Source: Siphlonurus alternatus (Eukaryota > Arthropoda > Insecta > Ephemeroptera > Siphlonuridae). Taken from it: a stretch of DNA of 64,000 bases. Numbering within the stretch: position 1 is the first letter of the stretch; each line of letters begins with the position of its first letter. Shown one piece after another: positions 21,338 to 34,700 of the stretch. Both the position numbers and the translations under genes were made by a program. The DNA lies in NCBI GenBank assembly GCA_949825025.1, contig OX463787.1, forward strand, positions 19,873,482-19,937,481, read 5' to 3'. The notes under the pieces were generated by a model. The model was not told the DNA's origin. It did not search any database and was given only the letters and a program-made list of their open reading frames with translations.

Positions 21338-21505
21338 CGTTCCTCGTTAGAAATGATGAGCTATCTGCTTAACACGATTTCGTTGCAATAATGAGCTATC
21401 TGCTATTTCATGTGAGCGCAAATATGAGCTGTAAATTGTTATAAAATAAAGCTCACTATCGCACTCACCTGAAATAGCAGAAAGCTCATTATTTCGAACT
21501 AGGAA
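21338..21505. mobile_element. MITE family C, copy 2
   Basis: ATGAGCTATCTGC is repeated, then CAATAATGAGCTATCTGCTA and TTTCATGTGAGCG. The inverted arm is CACTCACCTGAAATAGCAGA then AAGCTCATTATTTCG. Confidence 0.7.
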
Positions 21506-22478
21506 AGAAATAAATATATTATGATAAAACTATAAAAAGTAAAATCAATTATTAAAGCTATAATTATCATGCTTGCATATAAAGTCAAATTCTCTTGCTA
21601 ATGAATTTCTTGTGTTTTGCATTTATATTATTCTTCCTGCACTTTTATATTGTTATTAACAATTGAATGACATTACAACAATACATTGTTGTAATGCAAT
21701 CTAATTGTACTACATACATATTTAACCGAGTGTTATAATTTGAAAATGATCAACAATTTCTACTGTCCAAATTATAACTTTTGGTTGGCACGGATTCTTT
21801 CACAAATATTTCAGAAATGCACCGGTTTAAAATTAATAAAAAATAAAAATATTTTATGAATTGTTTTATTTCTATTCCTTTTCACTACAGTATTTACTTT
21901 TAACTTCTTCTTAAAAATTTTATATTCAATTAAAAAAATCAAAATTTGTTAAATCAGCATATTAATTATTTAATAAATTTCTTGGCTAGGGTTAATGTAA
22001 GTTATTTTTAAACCAAAAAAAATTATTAAATATGAAGTTTATATTATCAAAAAAATTAGTGAAGTTCTCAAGTTACCGTGACTAAGATTCGTCTAGTCAA
22101 GACATGACGTCACGTGACCCTCCCATTAGTATTTTATTGGAGGACAAAAGAAAAGGTTCGTGACGTCAAATAAATTTAAATCTAGCAACATTGTATATAA
22201 TATAGAGTTTCAGATATTTGTGTTATTCTAAGATATTTACTAATTTTATTATTCTACTATATTATTAGAAATATCATTCTACTATTAAGCTGCTTTGATG
22301 TTATAGATTTAACGTATTTGAATTTTTTTATCAAATTGTGTGGATATCAATTTTACTGATTCTATTCGTGAAGGACGACCCATTAGAGGACGAGAAGGTT
22401 GTGTATTACTTATTCCACCAAAAACTAGGAATTGAATTGTATAGAAAACAGTTTGTTGTGAGGTCTGTTAATTTGTGG
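21506..22478. other. AT-rich intergenic, two CRE palindromes, no gene
   Basis: No exon-like segment was recognised. TGACGTCA occurs at 22103 (with CACGTGACC) and 22161. A 62-codon open frame near 22338-22526 runs into the next MITE and is not supported. Confidence 0.5.
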
Positions 22479-22802
22479 AATGGAGTATCTACCTCATTTT
22501 TTTTTATTGCAGAAATGGATATATAGAGGGTGCAAATTTATGCTACTCTGATTTTTTTCAGACATTTTTGACACCGAAAACTATTAAAAAAAAAAAAAAA
22601 AATGAAAGTGCTTTTCGTGACGTCACGAGACGCCGCTCCTTAAGAAAAAGATAGGACTTGGTGCCTCGTGACGTTACAAAAAGGACATTAAAAATTATAA
22701 AAAAAATGTTTTCGTTCTCAAAAGATGGAAAAAAATCAGGGTAGCATAACTTTGCAGTCTCTATCCATTTCTGCAATAAAAAAATTGAGGTCAAAACTCC
22801 AT
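22479..22802. mobile_element. MITE family A, copy A5
   Basis: AAT|GGAGTATCTACCTCA...TTGAGGTCAAAACTCC|AT, with arms GCTACTCTGATTTTTTTCAG and CAGGGTAGCATAACTTTGCA and centre CGTGACGTCACGAGACGCCG. Confidence 0.8.
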
Positions 22803-23405
22803 AAGTTACCTTCATAGGTAAATCTTACAATTAGCCCTTATGAACAAATTGCTTCAGAAGCTAAGTCTTTCTATATACTTATGTAAATAAATGATGTTGT
22901 TTTGACGCTGGTCTTGTACCAATTATTTGTAATTTAGTATAACGGATATAACTGCCACATACACTGTGAAATAGTGTCTAATGATGCTTTGTATGTTATC
23001 CCCACCTTACATTTTACAAATTTAAGTATGTAATAAATGTAATAATGCATCAGGTGAAACAATAAAATAAAATGAAACAAAATAAATCTATTTCACGTTT
23101 TTTTTCATCAATACAACTTAATGTTTTTCTTACAAGTTTCTCTGATGTAGGCATGATCTGGCTTTTTCATAATAGTATGTTGATAATAATGATAATTGTC
23201 TTGTACTGGATTGCTCTATAATTAAGGTCTTGTTAAGTTTTTATTTATGTCACTGTATTGATTTTATTTGAAATTATTTTTATTGTTAATACTATTAAAT
23301 TCACACATTTTTTGTTTATAGTGATAATTTGATTTGACGTTCTTTTAACGTTATGTACAATCGAAAATCAATAACATATAATATATAAAATACAATATTA
23401 TGAAC
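22803..23405. other. AT-rich intergenic, nothing recognised
   Basis: No repeats with clear ends and no exon-like segment were seen. Confidence 0.4.
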
Positions 23406-24033
23406 TAAAGGGATGCAGGCCTAAAATTACAAATTAGACAATGAGGTATCAACCTCAATTTTTTTTATTGCAGAAATGAATAGAGCGTAGAAAGTTATGC
23501 TATACCGTGATTTTTTTCAGATTTTTTAGAGCCCGGTAAGTATTTTTAAAAAGTTATTGAAAGTATTTTTGTGACGTCACGAGACGCCGCTCCTTAAGAA
23601 AAAGATAGGACTTGCCGCCGCGTGACGTCAAAAATCGGACTTTCAATAATTTTTTAAAAGTTGTTCCCGGGCTCAAAAATTTCTGAAAAAAAAAAGGGTA
23701 TCATAACTTTGCATGCTCTATCCATTTCCGCAATAAAAAATTTTGAGGTCGGTACTCCATTGAGACATTCATCATTGTCATCAAGTTTATTTATAGTATA
23801 TTATTATAATCAAAATTCACATGATTTTTCTCCACGCGCGACGCAGGCGTACGAAGTTGTCGTGCAAAGTAAAAAATTTAGTCCTTGCCAACGTCACAAC
23901 TCAATGCTAATCCGGGCTAATTGTGAGTTGTGACGTCAGCAAGAACCTTCTTTACAGCGAAATTTCGAACGGTTGCAAGGATAAAAATAACATGAATGTT
24001 TATTATAAGCTCAAGCAACCCTAGTTTGTAATT
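23406..24033. mobile_element. Family E MITE (E3) split by MITE A6
   Basis: Left piece AAGGGATGCAGGCCTAAAAT (23406-23440) and right piece from about 23762 to 24033 (CGCGACGCAGGCGTACGAAG, TTGTGACGTCAGCAAGAACC) match family E copies at 26891 and 35957. A family A element separates the two pieces. Confidence 0.65.
23441..23761. mobile_element. MITE family A, copy A6, nested in E3
   Basis: AT|GAGGTATCAACCTCA...GAGGTCGGTACTCC|AT with centre GTGACGTCACGAGACGCCGC. Inserted into an older family E element. Confidence 0.75.
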
Positions 24034-24339
24034 TATTTATTTATTTTTTAATTCATCAAATGCACTTATATAATATACATATTATATAAACAAAAATAAT
24101 AGAAAAAAAATAATAATAAAACGGTGAAATAGGATATTTTACACGGCACTATACGAAACACCAAACACAAATAAAAACATGTCCTAAAACAAATTGTAAC
24201 AAAATAAGTGAGTGAGCCTGTACTATATTATTTTATTAAAAAGTAATAATATTATAAAAAAAATAAAAATACCTGCATTTTGTGTACACGATATGAAAAA
24301 ACAATCACCTTTGGGATGAGTAGTCACATTACAAGTCTC

Positions 24340-24545
24340 ATAGAGTCAAATTTACGTGACATTCCCTCCGGAAGTTGGCGGAAGTGTGAAGTTTCTTGCC
24401 TTTCTATTCTTATTTCAGCGTTACAATTTCACACATAGGTCAGTACTTCTACTTCAAACCACTCTGTAAAGTTTCAAAATTGAATTACAAACAGAACAGC
24501 TGTCAACTTCACACTTCCGGCTACTTCCGGAAGGAATATTAAATT
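24340..24545. mobile_element. Short hairpin MITE
   Basis: CTCCGGAAGTTGGCGGAAGT then GTGAAG at the left pairs with CTTCACACTTCCGGCTACTT then CCGGAAGG at the right. Confidence 0.55.
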
Positions 24546-24961
24546 AATATTACTGTATTTATATTTAAGCATTGTAATTTCACACATTGGTCAGTACTTG
24601 AAATACAAAACCTTTAAAATTTGAATAATAATAAAAAAGAATTATTTATTGAGTTATGTAATACTTTGTTGTGGAGGGAATTAACAAAAAAAAAAAAAAA
24701 AAAGAAACAAACCATAAATAACAACAACATTTAAGATATGAACAATAATAAAAATGAAAAAAGTTATATATAAAAAATATAATAATAAATAAAACAATAT
24801 TTATGTTGGAGTAAAAAAGGTAAATCTCCTTTCTTATAAGTATGATAATCCACCAAATATAAGATATAAACTATACGTAGTCAACATAGAATATTTACAA
24901 AATAATATGGCAAGAAATATATTAAGCTATAATTAACATAAAATAACGAAACACATAAAAA

Positions 24962-25348
24962 AGTGGTAGATGTGGCCCAGTCTCGTCAAATCACCGAAGT
25001 TAAGCAAAGCCGAGCGTTTTTAGTACATGGAAGGGTGACCATTTTCAACAAAAATGTCGTTTCCCCTCCAGGGGTAAATCGTTGCACTTTTCCACTATGT
25101 GGTTCTCCTGGCATTGGACCATTTCACTTCCAAATCATTGACAAAAGCTGTAGCGTCCATTCTGTCTGAGGTTTTCACGTTTTCCCTCAGTCGCAGGCAA
25201 ATGCCGGGATGGATTACAAGACCGTGGCCACCACCGTTCTGGAAGAGCCCACGAAATGCTTAAATTAGGGTTTCGGAAATTTCGGGGTTTCAAAGTAGTA
25301 TGTACATAATTAGTAAGTAGAAGTAACCAATAGGGTTTGATTAAAAAT
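24962..25348 (+). mobile_element. 5S rRNA-derived SINE, copy 3
   Basis: CAGTCTCGTCAAATCACCGA then AGTTAAGCAAAGCCGAGCG and GGAAGGGTGACCATTTTC are the 5S-like head. The body is as in the other copies. The tail TAGGGTTTGATTAAAAA is intact. The first 10-15 bases of the head are missing or diverged. Confidence 0.8.
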
Positions 25349-25690
25349 ATATATAATTTATTTTATTTCAATAAACACAAATAGTGTACAGATACAATTA
25401 AACATATAAACAAACAAAACACAAATATATTATATAGAATACACAAAAAATTATGGAACAAAATATTAAATTAAAATTGCCAAAAATTGATAAATATAAA
25501 AAGTTAATAATACACAAAAACATTGTGTATAATTAGATGATAGGTCAGCAGTATGAGATTTAGAATTTTTGAAAAATAAACAATATACATACATATAAAT
25601 AAAAAATTAAGTAAAGTCTCTTTTGGCACATTCATTATTTGATTTTATTCTAGCAGGACAAACATTCAGATGATATTGACTGTAAGTCTG
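25349..25690. other. AT-rich, probable retroelement 3' remnant
   Basis: TTTATTTCAATAAACACAAA with a TACAGATACAATTAAACA block resembles AT-rich remnants at 24034 and 47940. No coding frame. Not assigned to a family. Confidence 0.3.
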
Positions 25691-25692
25691 AT

Positions 25693-25756
25693 TATATAAC
25701 TTGCAAATACAGGTTGGATCAGCTGTGTGAATTTCAGAAGATTTACATATTAAATG
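25693..25756 (+). promoter_or_regulatory. Candidate TATA and first exon of CTL gene 2
   Basis: TATATAAC at about 25693-25700 is followed by ATG|GTAAAT at 25754. Gene 3 first exons have the same form: TATA about 75 bases before ATG, which is itself the last codon of the exon. A single-Met exon in phase 0 would join the next exon (VFTIAL...) correctly. This was the only ATG-GT pair noticed by eye between gene 1 and 26775, so support is weak. Confidence 0.25.
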
Positions 25757-28700
25757 GTAAATAGTAAATACCATGTACAGCTTGATAAGTTGCTACATGT
25801 CTGAGGTTAGATTTGTCCAATTGACCATTGCATGTCTGTTATAGCAGCGGTGCTATATAAATTAGGATTAAAAAGTACACACACAAAAAAAATAGATTAG
25901 AATAACAGATAATATAAAGAAAGAAATTTAAAATTTATTTTACTGTATTTTATATAAATAGAGAATGATGCAGATGTAAAGTAACACTGCAATAACAATG
26001 TTTATAAACACAACAATGAACAAACATCACGTCGCAACAATGAAGCAACAATGAGACAGCGAGACTCATTTGAAATAATTACTAACAAGTTTAAACATGA
26101 AATTATATTTGTGTTGTCTGGTGAGTTTATTATTACCTTTTAATAATTATTAAGTGTAAGGTAGCACGGATCAGCTGATCGATATAGTCCTATTTTATTA
26201 ACATGTAAACTTTAGTAAATTCACAAGTTCTCTGCAATTTTTTTGGCAGACAAATTTTATTACTTAAAAGCCAGAGAAAAAAATTCAAACAATTTAAAGA
26301 GATGATTTTTATTTTATTTTTTTTTTTAATTTTTAGCATACGGTTTTTTAATGGAGAGCTAAATTACAAAGCTGACAAAAAAATTGGCTCGTTTAATTGT
26401 TTTGAAATTTTTTCTGTTGTTTTTATTATACTAAAATATGTGTGTCAAAAAAATTATAGAAAACTTTTGAATTTGCTAATGTTTACATATATTATGTTAA
26501 TGAAATGGGACTACTCCGATCAACTGATCTGTGTTACCTTACCAGCCTTACCCTTAAAATATACATATTTTGCTGGCAATATACTTAGAAAAATGTCTCT
26601 GTTTTTCTGACTTCATTACTTCACTTTTTTTCAAAAAAAATTTGGTGTCATAAAGATTAAGGGAAAGGTAACACGCCCAATGTTAAAAAAAAAAAAAACT
26701 CATTTGAAAATTATATAAAAAAAATGTTCTCCTTTACATCCTCTATCAGTAAATTGGAATATTATTTTTTTCAGGTGTTTACGATAGCTTTGGTTCTGAT
26801 TATTGGACAGGTAAGTAGAAAATAATAATTATTAACTAAAAATATATATGAACCATAGCATTACCAAAGGGGATGAAGGGGCGACCCGTTAAAGGCATAC
26901 AGGCCTCAAAATACAAATTAGACAGTCACCAAGTGGGTTTAGAGTAAATAATCAACATTCGCATCATTTTTTTCCACGCGTGATGCATCCGTGCGAAGTC
27001 GCAGTTCAAAGTAAGAAATTTAGTCCTTGATGACGTCATGAAGTCCTTGATGACGTCACAATTCAATGCTAATCAGTGCTAGCTGTGAGTTGTGACGTCA
27101 GCAAGGACTTTCTTTGTAGCGCGACTTCGCACAGATGCACCACGCGCATGTAAAAATAATACGAATGTTAATTTATTATAAACTCGAGCAACACTTAATG
27201 TCTGTCTAATTTGTAATTTGAGGCATGTATCCCTTTAATCTTTAAAAACGCGAAAAAATATATTGCCCCAAAAAATCTTAAAATTGTTATAATCCTTAGT
27301 TAGCCACTGAGCATTGTATTTCCGTGAAAAAAATAGTGGGAACAATTTTTAACTTCTTTTAACATGGCATCCTACGTCCGCAATAATAAACTATCTGCAC
27401 CTACCATAATTTCATTGCATTAATGACCTATCTGCTATTTCAGGTGAGAGTAATTATCAACTTTAAATCTGTGTAAAATAAAGGCCATAATTGCTCTCAC
27501 CTGAAATAGCAGATAGCTCATTATTCCGGATGATTGACGATACAATATAAGACAAAAAATATCTTATTGTTAGTAATGTTACTATAATTATATGTAATTC
27601 TTATAAATATTATAAGAAAGTCAATACTACAAGTTACGATTTGAATAAAATTAGAAAAAAATCAAATTAATTAAAACATGCAATCATGTAAAATACATAA
27701 CACGTATGACATCATTTGCAACAAAACTGTGATCACATAATTATTATATATAATATAATTAACTAAAAGTAATAAGGACGACATTTGTAATTTTTTAAAA
27801 AGCATTCCCGCATTAAATGAAACATCTGTAATTATTTGTACTGATAACGTTGCATGTAATCTTGATATATTTAAGGCAAAGATATCACGGATCAGCTGTT
27901 CGACATAGTCCCCATTCATTAACATGTGAGCCTTAGCAAATTCACACAAAAATTTTAATAATTTTTCAAATCAAAATTTTAATGCCTAAAAACGATAGAA
28001 CATGTTTCAAAACAATTAAACAAGACATTTTTTTTTATATATTTTTAGCGTAGGAATTTTCCTTGGAGAGACATACTAAAAACTTACTGTTAGTGAAAAA
28101 AATCGGCTCGTTTAATTTTTTTCATTTTTTTTTCTATGGCTTAGGGAAATTTAAACCTGCCTCTTGAAATTTTCAGAACTCTTGTGAATTTGCCAAGTAT
28201 TACATGTTAATCAAAGGAGACTACGTCAAACAGCTGATCCGTGTTATTTCTACCTTAATGTTTTAGGTGGACAGTTATGCAAAACACAATGAAGGAAAAA
28301 GAAATCGTTTAAGGTAATATTTTTTAAAGTTGATTTTCATATCTTTTGGTTCCTATTTAATAATAGCTGTAGAACGTAATAGACAAGACAAGTATCATCA
28401 AATTTTGCTTTTACTTAAATTAAAAGGGCACGTCGAAAAAAAACACCTGTCAATTTTTTGCGATTTTTATTTGTACTGCATTATGTCTAAAATAGAGATC
28501 CAAAGAAGTCAAGTAACCTGGAGGCAGCACCCATGACGCCTATGACGTCATTGAACTCTCCACAAACGTTGTGTGATAAAGAACTCATTTTCATTTTCAA
28601 AACTCTGAATTTAAAATGTTAAATAATTCTTAAAAAATATTTAATTATATTTTGATTTTTCCTTTATAATTAGGAATAAAAATTTCTAATGTAGGACCAC

Positions 28701-31700
28701 AAAGAGTTACAACACGAGATTAATGTTCATAGAAATCTGAAAATACTCAATATAATAATAATATTAACACTAGCAGTACCAAGTGAAAAGGGGGGATCGA
28801 GATGACCCCCTAAATCTTTTAAGGGTACACGAAACAGCTGATTTTGTAATTCATTTGATTAACATGTAAAGTTTAGCAACCTCATTATAATTTTGATTTT
28901 TTTTTAGAGACAGTCCTTAGCATTAAAAACTTGCAAAAAAAGTTTCAAAAAACTCGGACGAGACGATTTCTTTTTATTTAAATTAAGTTTTTAAGTTTTC
29001 AGGGCTTTCCCATGGAGAGCTGAACTGAAAACTAATGGGACTACAAAATCAGCTGTTTCGTGTTATCTTACCCTTAAAGTAAGAAAAAAGTGTAAAATAG
29101 TGCCCCAAAAATTCTGATAAAAATTATAATCTTTAGATAGACACCCAGCAGAGCAATGTATTAAATTGCAGGTCGTTTTGACCGCCCTCCCCCCCTGTTG
29201 GTAAAGCATGTGTCAAAAAATTACCTTTGTGCTAGTGTTAAATTACAATAAATCATGATTATTACAGTAAAATTACAATTTCAGAAACAAGCCATTACAA
29301 CATGTCAAAACAAGAAATATGGAACCAAATAAAGCACCAAAAATTTCCATACCATTGTCACCAAAGAAACATCCTTCAAATATTAAAACACATAAAAACA
29401 AATTTGAGCCAGTGACAAATTTAAAATCTACAATTCCAAAGTCACCAAATAAATTTCGAGCTATCATGACATCTACTTTAAAAATACGAGATAATTCAAA
29501 AGGTCATAAGTCACAAACACTTGCAAAACCAAGCAAAGATTTGGACAAATTTCAAGCTAAAATGGAACCTGATAAAAAAACAAGAGATATTATCAAATTA
29601 CAATCAAAACCAAACAATAATTTTGATACTACAAAAAGTAATATAAAGCTGCCACAAATTCGGGAGGATACAGTTCCTAAAGTACCTCAACCAATTAACA
29701 TTTTGTGTACTCCATCCCCATATTTACAATTAATGGCAAGAATACCCAATGCTGCTGCTGGTACCCCAGTAAATAATAATGGTATCATCGCTGCCAAAGA
29801 TGCTTCAGCCAATACAACATTTCTGATAAAGGTATTATATTTTTAATCAATATATAGAGTATTGAACTCTTAATTTTTTATTACAGGGTGCAAATTTTTG
29901 CCAGTCTGATTTTTTTCAGATTTTTAGAGACCGGGTGATATTGCTAAAATTTTACCCAGGTTGGTTTTGAACCCATGCCGATTTTAGGTCATATCCTTTT
30001 ATTAAGAGAGGCGTCCAGTGGCGTCACTTTCTCTGTACTTTCAATATTTATTGAATTTATTCAATAAATTTATGTTTTATTCATTTTAATTTATTTCCAT
30101 TTATTCAATATTAATTTTGAATTTAAATTTTATTTTTCTTTACAGAACTTAAGAGACGAAATTTTAACATTAAAATCTTGTAACAAAAAATTAGAATCGA
30201 AAATTGAAGAATTAGAAAAAAGACTAAAAGAACATCATAAAAAAGAACACATAGTCAATGACCAAGTTATGATTGCCACATCTGAAAACAACGAACTGTA
30301 TACTCAAGCAGTGAGATATCAAAGTAAAATATTAGAACTTGAGAGAAAATTGATTAAAATGGAAGAAGAGAACGAAGAAATTCAGTGCAAATTGAAACAA
30401 GAAAATCAAAAGTTACTTGATCGGATCAATCAAATTTATGAAATTTCAAATCAAACACAAAACAGAGAAACTGCCTGTTTTACAAAATTACAATCTAATG
30501 ACATTGTTAATCTGACTTATTCTTTAGTAACTCTTCAGAAATCTTATAATGAATGCAAATCTGAACTTAATGCTTCAAAATTATGCTGTTCTAAATTTTT
30601 TAATAAAAATAAAGAATTATTACAATGCAAAATAGAAAGAGATAAATATTTTTTTGAATTGGACCATTGCAATTTCAAAAATGATATATTATTTCAAAAA
30701 ATACAATCATGTGATTGTGATGATTTATTAAATCAATTAAATGATTGTTATATAAATTCAAATTTATCACAAGAAATATACATTCAAAATTTAGAACAAT
30801 GTGTTGGAAATTTACAAAATAAAACATCAACTTTAATTGCTTGCGCTACTAATACTCAAGTTTGTAATATAAATTTGTTAGCATGCAAACAAGAAATTTC
30901 CGAATGTAATTATACACTTGAAAATAACAAAATTAAAAACCAACAATTAAATGAAGAATTATCATTATTGCAAAACAAAAGTAGAGAAAAAGAATTTAAT
31001 TATAAAATGAAAATACAAAATTTAGAAAATTTAATATCATTTTATAAAATTAATGCTACAAATGATAATTATAAATTAAATTATTTAAATATGAAATTAG
31101 CTATGACTACAAATGAACTGCTAGAGTCCAAAACAGAATGTATTAAAACATGTAATTCGTTGTGTAAATACCCTCTTTTCAATTGCTCCAATTACCTGGC
31201 TAATTGTATAGAAAACTCAACCTTATTGGCAAGAGATTTGTCAATTTGTCAAGTGAATTCAAATGATTGTCAATTAAATTTGGCTAATAAAACTGCTTTG
31301 TATGATAACTGCAGTGCATTAGTGGACCCATGCTTGAAGAATTGGACAATAAACGAAGCTTGCAGTAGTTTGGTGAGTTCTCTAAAAGACCTTATGAACC
31401 TTTTCACAATATTAAGTACACGGTTAGCTTTGCTTCAGTGTGATTCGGCTGCATATTTTTTTTTGTTTCAGCAGCACAAATATCAGAGATAATAGCCGAT
31501 GAAGAAGCACCTGTGACGTCACTCACGCTCATTCAGCGGCGACAATATAGGAAAATCCCTGCAAAAGATAGGTTAATTCACTCCCGCTGCAACCACGCGG
31601 CCATAATTTTACTTCTGGAATTTTGAAACTTTACCAGGGCAAGGGCAGTCTTGATAGTATTTTTCAAATAGAATAAAAGAATTTTTTTGTTGGCGTGTGT

Positions 31701-34700
31701 ACAGACTGAGTTATTGCGGTAGCAAGATAAGCCAAAAATATAACATTGATTTCCTATACAACATTTTCGCTCCTCTTTCTACCGCAATAACTCGGTTTGT
31801 ATGAATGTCGTAAAAAAAATTTTACAGGCTATTTGAAAAATACTATCAAGACTGCCCTGGTAAAGTTTCAAAATTACAGAAGTCAAATTGTGACCGTATA
31901 TAGTTGCAGCGGGAGTGAACCTATCTTTTGCAGGGATTTCCCTATATTGTCGCCGCTGAATGAGCGTGAGTGACGTCACAGGTGCTTCTTCATCGGCTAT
32001 TATCTCTGATATTTGTGCTGCTGAAACAAAATATTTTATGCAGCCGAATCACACTGAAGCAAAGCTTACCGTGTACTTAATATTGTGAAAAGGTTCATAA
32101 GGCCTTTAAAGCTTTAGAGATTGAATAACCTGTATGTATATTGTTATTGCAGAAATTAAAGTTATGCTACTCTGATTTTTTCAGATATTTTAGAGTAGGG
32201 GAATTATGTTTTAAAAAATTAATAAAAGTAGAGAAAAAGGCGTCAATATAATAATAATAATAATATATTTATTAGACCAACTGGTTGTACAAAAAACAAC
32301 ATGGATCACGTCAGTATATAACTAAAACTACAACAGTTACATAAAAAAAACAAAAAACATACATTATAAACAAAAAAAAAAATAACACATTAATTTAATG
32401 AGTAGAGCAATTAACAATTTACAGATAGTGGAGTAATGACATTCTCACTAATCTTATTGCTTAAGTATGAATTAACTGAATAAAACTCTTTATCAATTAA
32501 TATCTTTTTTAAACAATTTTTAAACATGTTATCATTATCAATGTTTCTAACATTCTAATATAGGAGTATTTTCTTCCGACTTGAATTAAATTTCATCTTT
32601 TATTTTCTTTTAAAATCTCATCTATTTTTCTTCTAATATGCAGCATTTTAGAGGAAAAAAGACGATATATTTTCTTTTTTCCTCTTCTTGAGCATAAAAT
32701 ATTAGATATTTTGTCATTATTTTATTCTCACTCTGAATGAAGAGGAAATAAGATGTGTTTTAGAGGTAAAAATATTAGGTTTAGACGTGTAAAGGATGAG
32801 TTGAAGACGTAATTTTTCAACTAAATGCAATTTAATTCATTATGAATACATTCCACACTGAAATCACTAACAAATAATCTCAATTTTATTTTATTTTTAA
32901 TTTTTTCATTTAAGGAAATTAAAATCTCTACATTGTATTTTTTTTTAATGACGCTGGTAACTATTTTTTTTTTTTTTTATGTATATTTTCAGATGTCCGC
33001 TGTAAACGTGAACTGCAGCAATCAGAGTGAGTTATTTTCAAGTTTAAAATATTATCGCATACTTGATTTGTTTTAATTTATCACCAATATTGAAATTGTT
33101 TTTAAATTATTTGATATAATATAGTATCCACTATTTTGAAAATTATGTTAGTAAAAATGTTACAATTATTGATTTAATTTTTGAAATTGTCGTTTAAAAA
33201 TAATAATTATGTCATTATAACTCAATGCAGTATAAATGCTATTTTCTCCAACTAATATTTATTTTTTCGTACAACAATCAATATTCCTTCAAAAGATACT
33301 TACAGAATCGTATTAAAGATTAATCTTATAATTCTGGGTCATATTAGAATTTAACAGAAAAACAATATTTACTTGTATATCAAGTTTTTTAAATTCAAAG
33401 AAAACTTGTGAGATGAAATAATATTAATAATAATTATTATAATAATAACTTGGTTGGGAGATAAGGCCACAATACAATAATATTAGTTATTGATTAATAA
33501 TATTTATTGAGAATCGGTAAAATAAAACACAGTACAACAACTCAATGGGTGACATGAGGAATGATAAATTATTCTTTAACGTGTCCAGTCACCCACAAAA
33601 ATATTTTTTCTACCAAGCGTTCTTAGGACAAAATATAAATGTCCTCACGTTATATATTTTCCTTACGACAAAATGCGTTTAATCCAATAATTACATCTAA
33701 AGATAATAATCCTCCTCCAATAAATTATCATAAAATTCTGCATTGTATAAATTAATGGTACAGTCTTGTACAAATCTTTTGCGAAAATCGTGGGGTAAGC
33801 TACTATACTGCTTTCAACAGCCATTGTGATCAAAAACGAAGGAAATCCCGACACTAATCCTACATTGTCATCTCAAGTGACAAGAGTTGACAGGCAGCAA
33901 CAATTGATGTGAATAATTAGTTATTGCAATTGAATTTTCATTGCAGTAAAAAAGTAATTAAAGAAACGAATAAAATAATTATGGACTTAATTAATTCATT
34001 GAATTAAATTCGTGTTTAATTAATTAGTTAATTTATTATTTAAAATTTAATTAATTGCAATATATAATTATTCACATCAATTATTGCTGCCTGTCAACCC
34101 TTGTCACTTGAGATGACAATGGAGGATTAATGTCAGGATTTCCTTCGTTTTTGAACACAATGACTTTGCAAAGCTACGAGCATCTCCCCCAAGATTTTCG
34201 CAAAAGAATTGTTCAGGACTGTACATCTATATACTGTTATTGTAACAATAAAACTTTTATATGTTTCAGTTCAAGGACTCGCCATCAATACCCTAAGTAC
34301 GGGTGTCTATTACATCTACTACGATCCTGATAACCCGGTAAGAAAATTGTTGAAATGTAATAATAAAACAGTGAAAATCAGGTAGAAAATTGATATGTAT
34401 GAAACTTACACTAGAAAAGTACTCATTGAGTTGGAATATTTGCCACTTTGAGCCTTTCTTATCAGCATACTCGTGTTATTCTCATGAAAGAAGGTGATGT
34501 GAATTAAACAGCGGGTGGTCCCCCCCCCCCCAACATTTTTGATAAAGCGTGTGACAATGTAAAGCCTTGGTATATAATGCTAGGGCTAAAGATGCATGAA
34601 ACTTTCCCTACATCAATCATGTTTAAAAATTTCTTATTAGCAGCTCTTCTAAAAACCATACAGTAAGTTATTCTTATAGGACATGGCGATTAAAATAAGG

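Noticed and set aside
31373..31492. Continuation of the coiled-coil frame past 31372
   Set aside because: It runs into the inverted-repeat MITE after a consensus GTGAGT donor, and the downstream exons fit the paralogs in phase, so splicing is the better model.
33663..34330. MSGFPSF open frames on both strands
   Set aside because: Arms of the 468-bp foldback MITE read in opposite directions.
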